Notes under the pieces: generated by a model
Told to the model about the DNA's origin: nothing
Database searches by the model: none
The model's input: only the letters and a program-made list of their open reading frames with translations
Shown: positions 11,601-22,434 of the stretch, one piece after another
How the letters are laid out: each line of letters opens with the position of its first letter
How positions within the stretch are numbered: the first letter of the stretch is position 1
Source of the DNA: Rhynchopus sp. YZ270_cl-10
Lineage: Eukaryota; Euglenozoa; Diplonemea; Diplonemida; Diplonemidae
Length of the DNA stretch: 64,000 nucleotides
Direction: 5' to 3'
Assembly (NCBI GenBank): GCA_964035575.1
Contig: OZ037931.1
Span: forward strand, 443,567 to 507,566
Program-made: the position numbers and the translations under genes

Positions 11601-13911
11601 CCGCGATGCCGCAGCCTTACCTGCAACCACCATCAAGGAGGAAGACGTCAAGCCGATGAAGACCGGCGGCCGCCCTGCCGCTCCTGCACCTATCCCTGGC
11701 GTGAGTCTTGACAAGCAGGCGAACCTCTTCCGGGGTGTGGACGCTGTGCACGACCTCCTTATGCGTCTTGTAAAGGGCTGCTCCTGGGGTGGCCAGCAAC
11801 GCAATGGGTCTGCAGGGCTCCACCTCTTACGCAGGGTGCTCTCCGTTGTGACGGTTGTTCTGCACAACAACCACAGCTTCCACGCGACCGACCCACCCTG
11901 CAGTGCACCCTGGGTTGAAAAGCTAGACAAACGCGACAAACCACAGACGACGTTCTACCAGCAACCCTACCACAGACTCTTCTGCAATATCCTGAGCTCC
12001 CTTGGTATCATTCTTGGACAGGGCCTCCCGCTTCCTGGACAGAGTACTCCGACTTCACCTACCTCGCCTGCTAAGAAGGATGATGACAGTACGAACCACC
12101 ACCTGAAGACCTTCCTTCGTCATTTTGGTGATATTCTTGTCAAGTTAGAGCCCACTGTTGTTCCTGGGTTCGCATTTGCCTGGCTCGACCTGATCTCACA
12201 TAGGATGCTGATGTACAGAATGATCCAAGAGCAACCCACCATCTTCCTCAAGGTTCTTAAGTGTAGCATCAACTACATCAAGCCCGCGCTGATCAGCACA
12301 AAGTTCAGCGAGCCGCAACGGCTCTTTTATAAGTCGCTGTTGAAGATCTTTATGGTGATCACATTTGATTTCCCGGCGTTCCACTACACGTACTTCCTGG
12401 ATCTGTGTAATACAATCCCGCCAATGTGTTTCCAGCTGCGAAACGTTGTGCTCTCAGCGAGGGTGCGTGGTGTGCGGCTGCCGGTCACGTCTGAGATGTT
12501 CTCGATTAAGAGGGAGCTGACTACGCCGGTTCTGCTGCCGGAGTTTGTTGGGGAGGTGATCCAGAAGCAGACGTGCGTGACGAATGAGGACATTGCGGAG
12601 TACATTACCGGGAGCGCGCCGATGGCGACTGCGGATACACCGCTTGTATCGGAGGTTGTGCAGGCAGTGCATTCGGAAGACGATACGGTGCCGCAGATCA
12701 ACGCTTCGTTTAACGTGCCCTTCATCACCGCCTTCGTGTCGTGCACCGTCGAGCACAGCGCCAGCGACAACGAAGTCACCGCTGAGGAGCGTCTCAACCG
12801 CAGTGTCGCCCTCGTTGGCGCCGTCATCTCACGTCTCCCTGCAGGTGGGCGCTACCTCGTGGCAGGCGCGATTGCAAACCACCTGCGCGACCCGAACACA
12901 CACACCTTCTTCTTCAGCAGGATGCTTCTGCGTCTTTTCTCTTCAGAAGACTCTGATGAGGTATGTAAAAAAAAGTTCAAAAAAAAATCCAAAAAAAAAA
13001 ATCCAAAAAAACAGATGACGCAGGAGCTCATTGTCAAGGTGCTCGTGGAGCGTATCCTTGAGCACACCCACCTCTACCTCTGGGGTATCCTCGGCACGTC
13101 CACAGAGCTCATGAAGGACCCCAAGTATGTGTCCCCTCCCCTACCCCCCTACCGTGTCCCTCCCGCTTCCCCCATCCACAACACAACACAAACACAGGTA
13201 CGGATTCTGGGAGAAGCCGTTTGTCAGGAACCCAAGGGAGATCGAGAAGTTCTTCACCACATTGGCAAGGGTCACAACGTATGGCAACACAAAAATATTA
13301 ACAAAACGGGAGCTTAAAATGGAGAAAATAGTTCCTCCGAGCACCTCCCCTCCAGGGAAATTGTGCAATCAACGAAAAAAAACCTTTCCTTTTACTTACC
13401 TTTCAGAGTTACTATTTTTAAACCTAAGCAAGGTGCGTGAACTGCAACGTGGTGATTTCACGATGTGGTAATCCAAAGAGGCTACTCACTACTCTAAGCT
13501 TCCACCCAACACTATAAGCAATATTCTGCGTAGGAATTGCCCTAAAAAAAAGCCCGACCAAACCTATCTCACCCGGGCCTAATTACCCTGGGCATCCAAT
13601 GATCCCCGTTAGTTACCTGACGAGTGGAGGCGGGAGTAGGACGTAGCGGTATCCACGAAACGAGAGATAGGCGAGGAAAGGCAGCGTGGAGTTCACACGA
13701 GAAAAAAGCGAGGTGTCTACACGTCATCAATCAATTTTATCAAAAAAAAGTGAAAAATAATAATGGTACACCACATTCTCACATTCTCAGGAGACAAAGT
13801 GCCAACAGTGTTGCCTCGCCGCAGGCAGCGTCTGCTCAGGTGCCGAAGCCTGTCCAGAAGACTGAGCCAGCCTCACCTGCGACTCCTGCCGCTGAAGACG
13901 CGCTCGTTTAA
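5621..13911 (+). CDS. NOT1: NOT1 (CNOT1), scaffold of the CCR4-NOT deadenylase complex
   Basis: Scaffold for cytoplasmic mRNA deadenylation that docks CAF1/CCR4, CAF40 and the NOT module. Nine exons, all in frame: 5621-8917, 9054-9224, 9486-9644, 9867-10166, 10432-10485, 10648-12960, 13015-13124, 13198-13278, 13791-13911, giving 2201 residues (human 2376). Visible order: N-terminal helical repeats; a TTP-binding-like region near 596-745; the CAF1-binding MIF4G domain near 785-975 (KRISLEPNFHRLYQKMLEML; RSLLKNLGAWIGLQTLAQNK; FRPPNPYIMGMLEMLVDIHQ); the CAF40-binding region in exons 2-5; and the NOT1 C-terminal domain from about 1800 (PPMCFQLRNVVLSARVRGVR). A Q/M/H-rich linker ends exon 1. Donors are GTATGT, GTATGC, GTATTT or GTATGG. 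Introns hold E-like (8935-8995), B (10210-10340), D (10520-10610) and E (13684-13740) repeats. The 54-bp intron at 12961-13014 keeps the frame open. The last exon choice rests on phase and composition only. Confidence 0.93.
10205..10345 (+). repeat. B-type hairpin repeat with its upstream module, in NOT1 intron 4
   Basis: The module GTAGGACTGCAGGGTTGGGT followed by GTCCACCCC and then a B hairpin (GGTACACTG, TTCACGAGAGGG, CTTTGTATTTCAAC) fills most of this 265-bp intron. The same module-plus-B order recurs at 21480-21580 and 62785-62880. Confidence 0.6.
10520..10610 (+). repeat. D-type element with extra hairpin, in NOT1 intron 5
   Basis: A strong hairpin (CACTCCG pairing CGGAGTG around GGGTTCGATAACCC, about 10534-10562) runs into a D element in which AGTGC pairs with GCACT and GCGTC with GGCGT. 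The inner hairpin looks like a tRNA T-arm, but no cloverleaf can be drawn around it. Confidence 0.55.
13684..13740 (+). repeat. E-type hairpin element in the last NOT1 intron
   Basis: GTGGAGTTCACACGAG then GCGAGGTGTCTACACGTCATC, with a close relative at 50196-50260 and another at 55585-55650. The 512-bp host intron is the longest in NOT1 and also carries a K-element end near 13510. Confidence 0.5.
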
Positions 13912-14719
13912 AAAAAATAACGTTCTCCTTTTCTTCTGTTCTTGCTTCTCCCTCCCATACCCATCAAAAAAAAAACAAAAAACAAAAAACACAAAAAAAA
14001 CAACAAAAAAAAAATATTAAAAAAACCAACTAAAAAGTGACTGCGTATACGATGCGGTTGGGGGAATGGGGGGGTGTGAAGGGAGGGGGGATGTGGTACT
14101 GTCATTTTTATCCTTTTTTTATAACCCTGCTGGAAACAAAAATAGCAATGACAGGGTGTTAATTTTTGGGGATTTTTTTTTTTTTTGTTTTTCATTTTTT
14201 TTTGAATTAGAGCACCACGAAAGAGAAAATAAGGGATTTTAGGGGTGAAACTGGGGGGTGGGTGGTGGGTGGGGGAAAATTTGTTTCATAGACTAGGAAC
14301 AAGGTACGTTACTGGGTGATGAGCATTGAAAAGCGTTCCTTCCTTTTTCCTGGCTTTTTTTTTTGTTTTTTTTTGTGTGCTTTCATCCGGATGGCTGGGG
14401 TCAGTCGGAGCCTGCATCAACAACTACAGTTTGTTTTTTTTTGTTGTTTTCGTGGGAATGCGAATTTTGTGCAGAATCTATAAATGTATTCTGTGGCCAA
14501 CGTATACTGTTTCCTTTTAGTGCCTGTTTGTCCCAGAGCAGGGATTTTTTTGCAAAAGCAGTGCAAAAAAAAAAAAGGCCCACCCTAATTTAGATATTTT
14601 CCCCCCGGGGAAAAAAGTTTTCCTTTTGAAAGATGTGCACCATCTTCTAAATTTTTTTTTTTTTTTTTTTTTGCAAAAAAAAAAAAGTGGTAATGTGTCT
14701 GAAAGGCTTGGGGAAAATG

Positions 14720-14820
14720 CAGCAGTCCAAATTAGCATCCAAATAGATTCGGCAGATTTAGGGATTTTTCGGGTAATTTGGCTACTTTTTTTTTGGATGC
14801 CAACCATATTTGGACTACTG
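14720..14820. mobile_element. Tc1/mariner-like MITE
   Basis: 101 bp with ends CAGCAGTCCAAAT and ATTTGGACTACTG, 12 of 13 positions inverted-repeat. A TA follows the right end. A longer relative with the cleaner end CAGTAGTCCAAAT preceded by TA starts at 22254. The CAGT start and TA flank fit Tc1/mariner; no transposase is present. Confidence 0.55.
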
Positions 14821-15426
14821 TAAAGCAAATGGAAAGAAGAAAAAAAGGAACAGAATGGGTTGGGGATGATCTGCATCTATACCTTTGAAATTCATTAGCC
14901 TTCGGGCGACAGAATTTTTTAAAAAAGGACGACAAAAAGGCAAACACGTACACTGTAACTTTTTTTTGAAACGTTTTTTTTTTTATTTTTATTTTTCTTT
15001 GTAAAGCTTGCGCTTCGTGCATCGTATTTTTTCCAGTTTTTTTTTGGGTATTGGTCCAAATTTGGAAAACGGGGTGGGGAAATGGGGTTGGGTTGGGGTT
15101 GGCGGGGGAAGGGGGGTTGGTCCAGCAATAACGTTTACTTTATTTTATTTTATTTTTTGAACTGAACCCAGAAAAAAGGAGGACAACGAGAAGGGGAAAA
15201 AAGAGAGCGGAGGGAGAAGGTCAAGCTCCCTAGTGCATGCACCCCCTTAGGTTCATCCCCTCGCCATGGTTGCTTCAACAATTTTGAGAGCAAATAGAAG
15301 ACCATCGATTTTTAAGTACTGTGCAGGAGTTTCTTTGACCAAGGAGAATTTTAAAAAAAATCTGCGTGGGAGCTCACAGGTGGTGTCTACACGTTGTCGA
15401 TTTTTTTTCTAAAATAAAATGGCACG

Positions 15427-16700
15427 GTCCATAAACCACCCCCCCCAAAAGGTAACCTGGGGTCCTTATTTTTATTTCATCTGGGTTCTACTGGGACTTT
15501 CTCCCCGATTTTTTTTTTAATGAACTCAGAGTTAAGTTTCTGGGTTCAATAAAAAAAACGACGAGCAAAAAGTCCAATTGGAAATATGATGGATACCCCC
15601 CGAGAGCAAAATAAACCAACGGTAAAAATTGGTACCCTTGGTTTCCTATAGGTTCCTATAGGAAACCTACATTTTCCCATAATTTCCCACACAACTTACT
15701 TGACAACAGGATGAAAACAAATACAAAAATGGCAAAAGTGAGTAAAACCGTGCAAGGGGCACTGGACTTTGCTAGGGCTCTGGGGGAAACGCAGTTCTCA
15801 GGGGAGAAGACTCGCAAGGAGGTTCTTGCCTACGCGAAGGCACGCAGTTGTTACCGTAGGGGTTTCCGGGAAGACGTGTGGTTCAAAGCTTTATGGAAAG
15901 CGAGAGGAATATCCCTCATCCTTCACAGGAAGAACACCACCCGTGGGGGACGCGCGGTCCAACTGTATTTCTGCAGTAACCTGGATGAGTGTGTGGGTGT
16001 GCCATCAGAAGGTACGGAGGGGTGAACAACGCGTATTTACCCCTTACAGCAAGGAGAATGGCAGCGGCGTCGTTGTCCGTGCCTCCAAACACGCGGAAGG
16101 CTTGTGCAAAACGTACCTTCTGATGGCACACCCACACACTCATCCAGGTTACTGCAGAAATACAGTTGGACCGCGCGTCCCCCACGGGTGGTGTTCTTCC
16201 TGTGAAGGATGAGGGATATTCCTCTCGCTTTCCATAAAGCTTTGAACCACACGTCTTCCGGAAACCCCTACGGTAACAACTGCGTGCCTTCGCGTAGGCA
16301 AGAACCTCCTTGCGAGTCTTCTCCCCTGAGAACTGCGTTTCCCCCAGAGCCCTAGCAAAGTCCAGTGCCCCTTGCACGGTTTTACTCACTTTTGCCATTT
16401 TTGTATTTGTTTTCATCCTGTTGTCAAGTAAGTTGTGTGGGAAATTATGGGAAAATGTAGGTTTCCTATAGGAACCTATAGGAAACCAAGGGTACCAATT
16501 TTTACCGTTGGTTTATTTTGCTCTCGGGGGGTATCCATCATATTTCCAATTGGACTTTTTGCTCGTCGTTTTTTTTATTGAACCCAGAAACTTAACTCTG
16601 AGTTCATTAAAAAAGAAATCGGGGAGAAAGTCCCAGTAGAACCCAGATGAAATAAAAATAAGGACCCCAGGTTACCTTTTGGGGGGGGTGGTTTATGGAC
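15427..16700. mobile_element. 1.27-kb near-perfect palindrome (foldback element)
   Basis: Left arm 15427-16016 (590 bp), unique spacer 16017-16111, right arm 16112-16700 (589 bp). The arms match almost base for base as inverted copies and differ by a few small changes, including a one-base indel near 15870/16260. Outer ends are GTCCATAAACC and GGTTTATGGAC. Both arms contain the same open frame, and no clear target duplication flanks the unit. The small differences argue against a simple assembly fold-back artefact but do not exclude one. Confidence 0.8.
15711..16025 (+). CDS. Small uncharacterised protein encoded in the palindrome arm
   Basis: 104 codons starting MKTNTKMAKVSKTVQGALDF with a basic middle (RKEVLAYAKARSCYRRGF). 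I do not recognise a family. The inverted copy (16416 leftwards, minus strand) encodes the same first 50 or so residues and then changes frame through a one-base difference. In that copy the frame runs into the unique spacer and gives FRVFGGTDNDAAAILLAVRG. It could be an element-borne DNA-binding protein or a captured exon. Expression is uncertain. Confidence 0.35.
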   Translation: MKTNTKMAKVSKTVQGALDFARALGETQFSGEKTRKEVLAYAKARSCYRRGFREDVWFKALWKARGISLILHRKNTTRGGRAVQLYFCSNLDECVGVPSEGTEG

Positions 16701-17907
16701 TGACCCAAATTAAAAAAAAACGTCCCATTTTTCCCTGCCTTTTGCTTCCCATATTTCTCAAAAATTCAAACAAAAAAAATTAAAAATAAAATACGGAGAG
16801 ATTCAGTGCGTGTGTTTATATGAAGTGAAAAAATGTTCTTGTTTTTTTTGTTCTGATCTGGGGAGAGTATAAAAGGCAACAGAATTTCATGTTTGTTCTT
16901 TTTCTTTTTTTGATCTCCAAAAACTGGTAGGCCTAGGTAAAGCGCAAAATCTGGCAAATGTACAACAATCACTGGGAGGGCAAAACCAAACGATGGTGTT
17001 GAAGGGCAACTGCAGGTACTGATTACCTGAACGAGCTACCGCATCGCGAAAAGACAGTCTGAATCGGCAGCCTACACGAAACCAAACAGTATCAAGAGAG
17101 AAGAAAATATTTGGAGAAAGTGTCATGCCACCACAACGCCGTGGACCTTGAACGCAATGCACCTGGCACTCTTTTGACACACAGTGTTTATTTTCTTTTG
17201 GTGATTTACGTGCTGCGAGGCTTCGTCATCTTACAAACATTTTTTTTTTTTTCATGCATCCCTTCTCCCTCCTCTTTGTGTAGTTGCTTTCTTGTACTAG
17301 GGGATGGCATTCTGCTTAACATTGTTTTTTGATGGGGGGAAAAAACGGTGGATTCTTCGTAAAAGAAAAACAAAGCAAAGCAAAAAAATGCAAGTATCTG
17401 TGCATGACAACTACACGACTCCAATTTCTTCACTTTTTTTTTATAAGGAAATACGCATGAAGGTAGATAAATGTGGGAAAAAAAGAAAAAGAATAAACGG
17501 CAAAAAGGGCAGATGCCCAAAGGATTTTTTTTTTTAAAAATACGTAACAAAGCAAAACAAAAAAGTGTGGGTTGTATCGATTTTTTTTTCGTTGATTTTC
17601 AGAGCACAATCCGTAGTGGATGGATGTCAGCCTTCTTCTGAGTAGCCCCTCATTTATTAAGAAAAGAAGCTATAGCGGAGCTCATCCTCGTCTAACTACT
17701 AATGGCAACCAAGTTTTCAAGAAACGGCGGTTATGGTGCGATTTTCTCAAAAATACTCCAATAGTATGTTAGGCCCCGTCACTACCTGCTTCCCTAATTA
17801 AAGCACCCACAGCCACCAATTCCTTTCCCGCAGGGGCCCGATATTGATATCAAAAAACACACACCCCTGCACACCCTTCCAGAAACTGACACAGGTAGCT
17901 CTTCACA

Positions 17908-18098
17908 ATGATCACAGAAGCGCAGCTGACCTTCTTCGTGAACGCCATGGCGTTCGGCGTCTTCGCGTTGATTGTGACCTACCATTACATTGGTATGAAT
18001 TTTGCGTCTTTTCTCTTCTCTTTTTCTCTCATTTTTCACACTCTTTCACAGGTGCCACCCCCCACAAGGACCAGGAGACGGCTGAGAAGGAGGAATAG
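17908..18098 (+). CDS. OST4: OST4, mini-subunit of the oligosaccharyltransferase complex
   Basis: 43-residue single-pass membrane protein of the ER oligosaccharyltransferase, which transfers the lipid-linked glycan to Asn in nascent chains; OST4 stabilises the STT3 subunit. Residues 1-29 read MITEAQLTFFVNAMAFGVFA then LIVTYHYIG, closely following the family's MITDVQLAIFANMLG...YHY pattern, with one hydrophobic helix. A 59-bp intron (17993-18051, GTATGA to CAG) splits the Gly codon. The spliced tail is ATPHKDQETAEKEE, slightly longer and more acidic than in yeast or human (36-37 aa). An acceptor-like ACAG lies 13 bases before the ATG. Easily missed by gene finders because of its size and intron. 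Confidence 0.92.
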
Positions 18099-18908
18099 GG
18101 TTGCAATAAATGCAGCAAAAAAAAACAGCAAAAAAGAATACTTTGTATTTTTTTACAAAGGGTGCCAAAAATAAATGCAAAAAAATAAATAAATACGAGG
18201 CAAACCCTGAGGTGATCGGTTGGCGTGTGTGTGTGTGGGCGTGTATGGAGAGCTTAAAAGGAAAGAGGGTAAGAGAGGGGATAACGGTTGCTCGTTGTGT
18301 TCCTCTGAAGTGGAGTGTAGGTTTGGGGGCTAAAGAGTGGCGTTTTTTTTTCTCTCGTTGCTCATGTGTACTGGTAACAGTGGGTTTGTATCGTGCCATT
18401 GATTGGGCGTTGCTCCCCCCTGGTGTCTTTTGACTGTGTACCCGCAGAACGTACACAGGGGGTGACTGTAATGTCAAAGCATTTTTTGTTAAGGTACGCT
18501 CCTCTTGCAAGTTCACCTCTCGATTGTTAAACGTAGCAAAAAGCCTGTTTTCTTTTAAAAAAACAGGCAGTGAAAAAAGTGTCGATAATATAGCAAACAC
18601 AACGTAATGGGGTTGGGGGTGGAGGTGATGGGGTATTTTTTTGTGCCAAGAAAAGCTACCGAAGCTTTCTCTCATGTAGAACAAAAATAAAGTGGGAAAA
18701 GTATTTACAAAAAAGGGAAAAAAAAACAAACAAACAAAACAGAAATTTTCCTACTTACACAATACACCATTTCACCCGTGGGCTATAGCTAGAATGCTAG
18801 AGATAGCATAATAGTATAGCATACGCCAACACCCTCTTTTCAACACACCCATCACCTCATCACTCATCACTCAGTGAACCCCTATCCCCCACTGTCCTAA
18901 CCTCCACA
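18099..18908. other. Spacer with a terminator-like hairpin
   Basis: No gene seen. At about 18541-18570 GCCTGTTTT and AAAACAGGC form a hairpin within T- and A-rich sequence. A GT microsatellite lies near 18225. The spacer ends with a C-rich tract and a CAG about 35 bases before the next ATG. Confidence 0.4.
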
Positions 18909-20764
18909 ATGGAACCTTGTTCACCAACTACACCACTCGAGACCAATGCGAAGCTGCTTCTCTTCGACTACGACCAGACCATCGCAAGCATCCACGTGTA
19001 TCACTTGCTCGACGGCTATCTGGACGACGACCCCTTTGGGGAGGCCACCACTGTATGCACTCTTCCCTCTTACCTATTCCACCCCCCTCCATTGGCCTTA
19101 CGAAAAAAAAACTCCCACTTTTTCCACCTTCCCACAGGAAGAAGAATGCGTGCGACTGCACACAGAGTCGCAGCTCCGCATCTTCGAGGAGCTGTTTGGC
19201 GAAGGGGGGTCGAGCAGTCCCGAGGAGATCTATGGTGGTGGGGAACGCGTGGCCGACCTCGATAACTTCTTCTCCGCCTTGCGACGCGCGACCGACCGAG
19301 ACGTGAAGCTTGTTGTTGTCAGCCACGGGTACACACCCACTGTACGGCGGGCCCTCGAAAGCGCGGACCTGCTACGCCACTTTGACGGCGTCGTTGGTGT
19401 AGACCACCCTACTGCCGTACAATGCCAAAGCGATAAGGCACGGATAAGCGTTCAGCTCATGAAACAGTTTGGGGTAGTCAATGGAGCGGAGGCCATACTC
19501 ATTGATGATGACCATCGCAACCTTGTGCATACACGGAAACATTGTCAGACCTACTGGGTCTACGAACGAGAGGGGATGACCCGGCATGAAATGGCAACGA
19601 TCCTTGCCTGGGTTCGCTGTGTCCCCGCACCGAGCTATGGCACCCCTTTCGATGCTTCTAACTTCCTTACTGCGCCTGCCGCAGAGGCAGTCTCATTCTC
19701 TGAAGATAAAGTCGTGCCCCTCTCCGCCCCCGTCTCCAGCCTCCTCAAACAGCTCAGCACCATGGAATATACCTCCCTCGGGCGACAATGCAGCTCTCTC
19801 GATGCTGCAGTCGCGCTCTGCAACTCTGTCCCGCCACACTGCATTGTCGAACGGCCAAAACTGCTTGCCATAACAGAAAGAGGGGTAAAGTTGTATTATA
19901 TACTGTACACAGCGAAACCCGATTTGGACCGGTTTTTGGATATGGTGGCGGTTGCCATTCGGGTGGTGCAGGAGGTGTACAACGCAGCTGGGGAGGTGGT
20001 GTCGGAAGAGGATGCGTTGGAAACATTTCGTGCTGACATTGCAGCGCATTTTGCGACCTTTGAAGTTGCCGGAGGAAAGAAGGAGGAGCAAAAGGAGGAA
20101 GAGGAAGGACAGAGGTCAAAAAACGCATCCCCCGTCCAAAGCAAAAAGGAGGGCGTGGTACCAAACGCTGCCGTAGTTTTGGACGGGACGAAGACACGAA
20201 AACAGGCAGCAGAGCTGGCAGCGGCCAGCCTGAAAACACCGGGGGCAGAGCTAGAGGCGCGAGGGAGTCATATTGAGATCCTGTTGGAAGCTATTACGGT
20301 ATGTCTTTTTTTTTTTCGCTTTTGTTGTTTAGTCCACCTGATTTTTACCCCGCGTACAGGCCCGTATAGGCCAAACCCCACCCATTTTTCCCAGCCTTTA
20401 CGCGCTATACGCGCCTATACGCGGGGTAAAAATCAGGTGGTTAGTGTAACGGTCAACGAAAAAAAAACGACACCGTAGATTAGTGAGGGCAAATCAAGTG
20501 GTCAGATAGTGGTCGCGTATTGAAGTAATGAAAATATCACAGAAAAAACTATGACACACTTTACACACTAAGGATGCAAAAATGAACCACGAAATACAAC
20601 AAAATGTACTTCAAAATGTGACGTCAAACCCCCTTAAGGCAATACATAAACTATCAACCCAACACAACATCACACCCTCTCAGGCAAGCCAGTCGGTTCT
20701 TACTCACTTCGCAACCGGGACGAGCCCAGCAGGCGCGCCGGTTGTCAATGTACGGATAGCGTGA
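18909..20764 (+). CDS. HAD-superfamily hydrolase-like protein
   Basis: 461 residues from three exons: 18909-19052, 19138-20298, 20684-20764. HAD motif I is DYDQTIAS (residues about 20-27), motif II sits in VVSHG, and motif IV is probably ILIDDDHRN, so the phosphatase-type aspartates are present. The domain ends near residue 240. A second helical region follows, then a charged stretch (EEQKEEEEGQ) and a short C-terminal exon. Substrate unknown; it may be a small-molecule or protein phosphatase. The 385-bp second intron contains a 107-bp MITE with a perfect target duplication (20334-20440). Donors are GTATGC and GTATGT and both phases join cleanly. Confidence 0.75.
20334..20440. mobile_element. 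107-bp MITE in the HAD gene intron
   Basis: Terminal inverted repeats of 23 perfect bases (starting CCACCTGATTTTTACCCC), extendable to about 35 with mismatches. A perfect 5-bp target duplication TTAGT lies on both sides (20329-20333 and 20441-20445). No coding capacity. A weaker relative may lie at 44075-44162. Confidence 0.85.
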
Positions 20765-21109
20765 GAAGATAGACAAGAGAAGAAATAGGCAACATTTCTC
20801 TTTTACCTATCATCACAACAAACAAAACAAACAACAACAGTGTACACAAAAAAAAAAATGGGTGGGGGGAGGGGGGTGTATGTATTTTTTCTTCTTCTTC
20901 TGGGATTTTTTTTTACGCATTTTTTAAAACTGCGGTTGGGGGACCTTCTGTAATTTTTTCAAATTTCTTGTTTTTTTTCTCGGGATGTGAAAAGCGATCT
21001 GTCAAAATGTTCCTCAAAAAAGCGCGATGATGCTCGAGTTTGTCCATCTTTCAAGTCTTCTTTCTTGCTGTCGCTTTTTTTTAAAAAATGATGGGGAGAC
21101 TCGGGTTTT

Positions 21110-21632
21110 AGGTACACTGTCGCGAGAGGGCTTTTGTATTTCAAGTTGTTTTTTTATTACAGTGCTTTTCTCTTTAGATGACTAAGAAGACTTAAAGTCA
21201 TCTTTTTTGCCAAACTTTCTTTTTTGAAACCTTGCTTGCATTTGGTGCAGACCCCCCGAGGATGGATCTATTATCCTTTATCCTCAAATTCAAGGTGACT
21301 AAGCACGGGAGGCTTAATAAACTCTTTATTTTAACGTGAAGCACGTACAACAAACCAGACTTAAGCAGGGTCATCTTTAAACCCTTTTTTTTTTGTTGGA
21401 CCACTGACATCATACAGTGGGTCAGTCGGAGCCTGCAACAACTCAACAACAGCTTTTTTCATATCAGATGTAAAACCACGAAATGGATTGTAGGACTTGC
21501 ATGGTTGGGTGTCCACCCAAGGGCACAACCGGTCATACCAAGGTACACTGTTCACGAGAGGGCTTTTGTATTTCAACTCTACCTTTTTTTTTTTAGGTAA
21601 CTAACCGCGAGAGGCTTAGGTTCATCTCCGGG
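21110..21632 (+). repeat. Cluster of B, A, J, B and A hairpin elements
   Basis: B 21110-21150 (GGTACACTG, TCGCGAGAGGG, CTTTTGTATTTC); A 21292-21330, lacking its distal stem; J 21418-21450; module plus B 21480-21580; A 21595-21632 (GGTAACTAACCGCGAGAGGC). All are + sense. Confidence 0.6.
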
Positions 21633-21689
21633 GCTTCCTCTCTGCTGTGTAGGATACAGAGTTAGGAAGTGTCCTGGATGGTTGGGGGA

Positions 21690-21721
<32 letters not shown>

Positions 21722-22004
21722 TTTTTTTTTTTTTTTTTTGAAAATTTCAATGACACTCTATTCTCTCGCTCCCTGGAGGGGGTCACAAAAAGCATTGTAC
21801 CAATACACAAAGAATTCTGGTTTTTTTGAGCACTCCCCTAGTCTCAGTATCTTACCCACCACCGATTTCCTTGGCGTCCAAAACAGTGTCAAGCAGGGGG
21901 TTTTTTTGGGGGGCGTTTTTCCTATCTCTCTTTGCGCTTTTTTACATTCCCCCCGCCACCCCCTTTGTTTAGTATGTTTTTTTTTTTCCTGAGCATTTTT
22001 TTTT

Positions 22005-22183
22005 GTCACTTCATGAAATGAAGGAGGAAATGGAAACAGCGCACTTTGAACACACTTTTGCGGTTCTAGGGACGAACCGCGCTGCAGAGCCACTCCTCAC
22101 CAAACAGGTCGAGGTGTGTGCGTTTCACCACAACCTCTCCCATGGTGGTTTTATCGTGTGATGAGTGTTAAGTTTCTATTTTT
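22005..22183 (-). repeat. SINE-like F element, copy 2
   Basis: Full-length relative of 4640-4822. On the minus strand it ends in oligo(A) after GAAGTGAC. Confidence 0.5.
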
Positions 22184-22253
22184 CCCTACCAAAAAAGGAG
22201 GGGAGAACATTTTGTGCCCTTAAATGCTTACTGTTTTGCTAAAATGGTAAGTA

Positions 22254-22434
22254 CAGTAGTCCAAATGAATTCTCGTCCAAATAAGTTAAGTTTGGCAGAT
22301 TTTTAGGGATTTTTTTTGGGGGTTTTAAATAAGGTAAGGTGACTAAGCACGAGAGGCTTAGGGTCATCTTATAAACTTTTCTTTAAATTTGGCGGCTTTT
22401 TGTGGACGTACAAACATATTTGGGGTGTACTGGA
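22254..22434. mobile_element. TC-like MITE carrying an inserted A-type hairpin element
   Basis: The left end CAGTAGTCCAAAT is preceded by TA and the right end is degenerate (ATTTGGGGTGTACTGG). An A element (22336-22384) sits inside, bordered on both sides by TTAAAT, which looks like a target duplication. The relative at 14720 lacks this insert. Confidence 0.55.

Larger units (their letters stand above)
13912..17907. other. 4-kb spacer between NOT1 and OST4
   Basis: Homopolymer-rich DNA without a convincing host gene. It holds a J-type repeat (about 14387-14440, with GTCGGAGCCTGCATCAACAA), a TC-like MITE (14720-14820), an E-like scrap (15366-15400), the 1.27-kb palindrome (15427-16700) and another E-like scrap (17668-17722). 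I see nothing further in 16710-17660. Confidence 0.5.

Noticed and set aside
12384-12827. Long minus-strand open frames opposite NOT1, the astacins and the phosphatase
   Set aside because: They mirror the codon pattern of strong plus-strand genes and have no family resemblance or acceptor site.
13279-13471. NOT1 ending at the TAA near 13471
   Set aside because: The read-through turns AT-rich after 13280, while a GTATGG donor and the acceptor at 13790 lead in phase to an exon of coding composition ending at 13911.
18541-18570. Rho-independent terminator
   Set aside because: The hairpin with T and A runs looks like one, but the genome is eukaryotic and such runs occur throughout the spacers.
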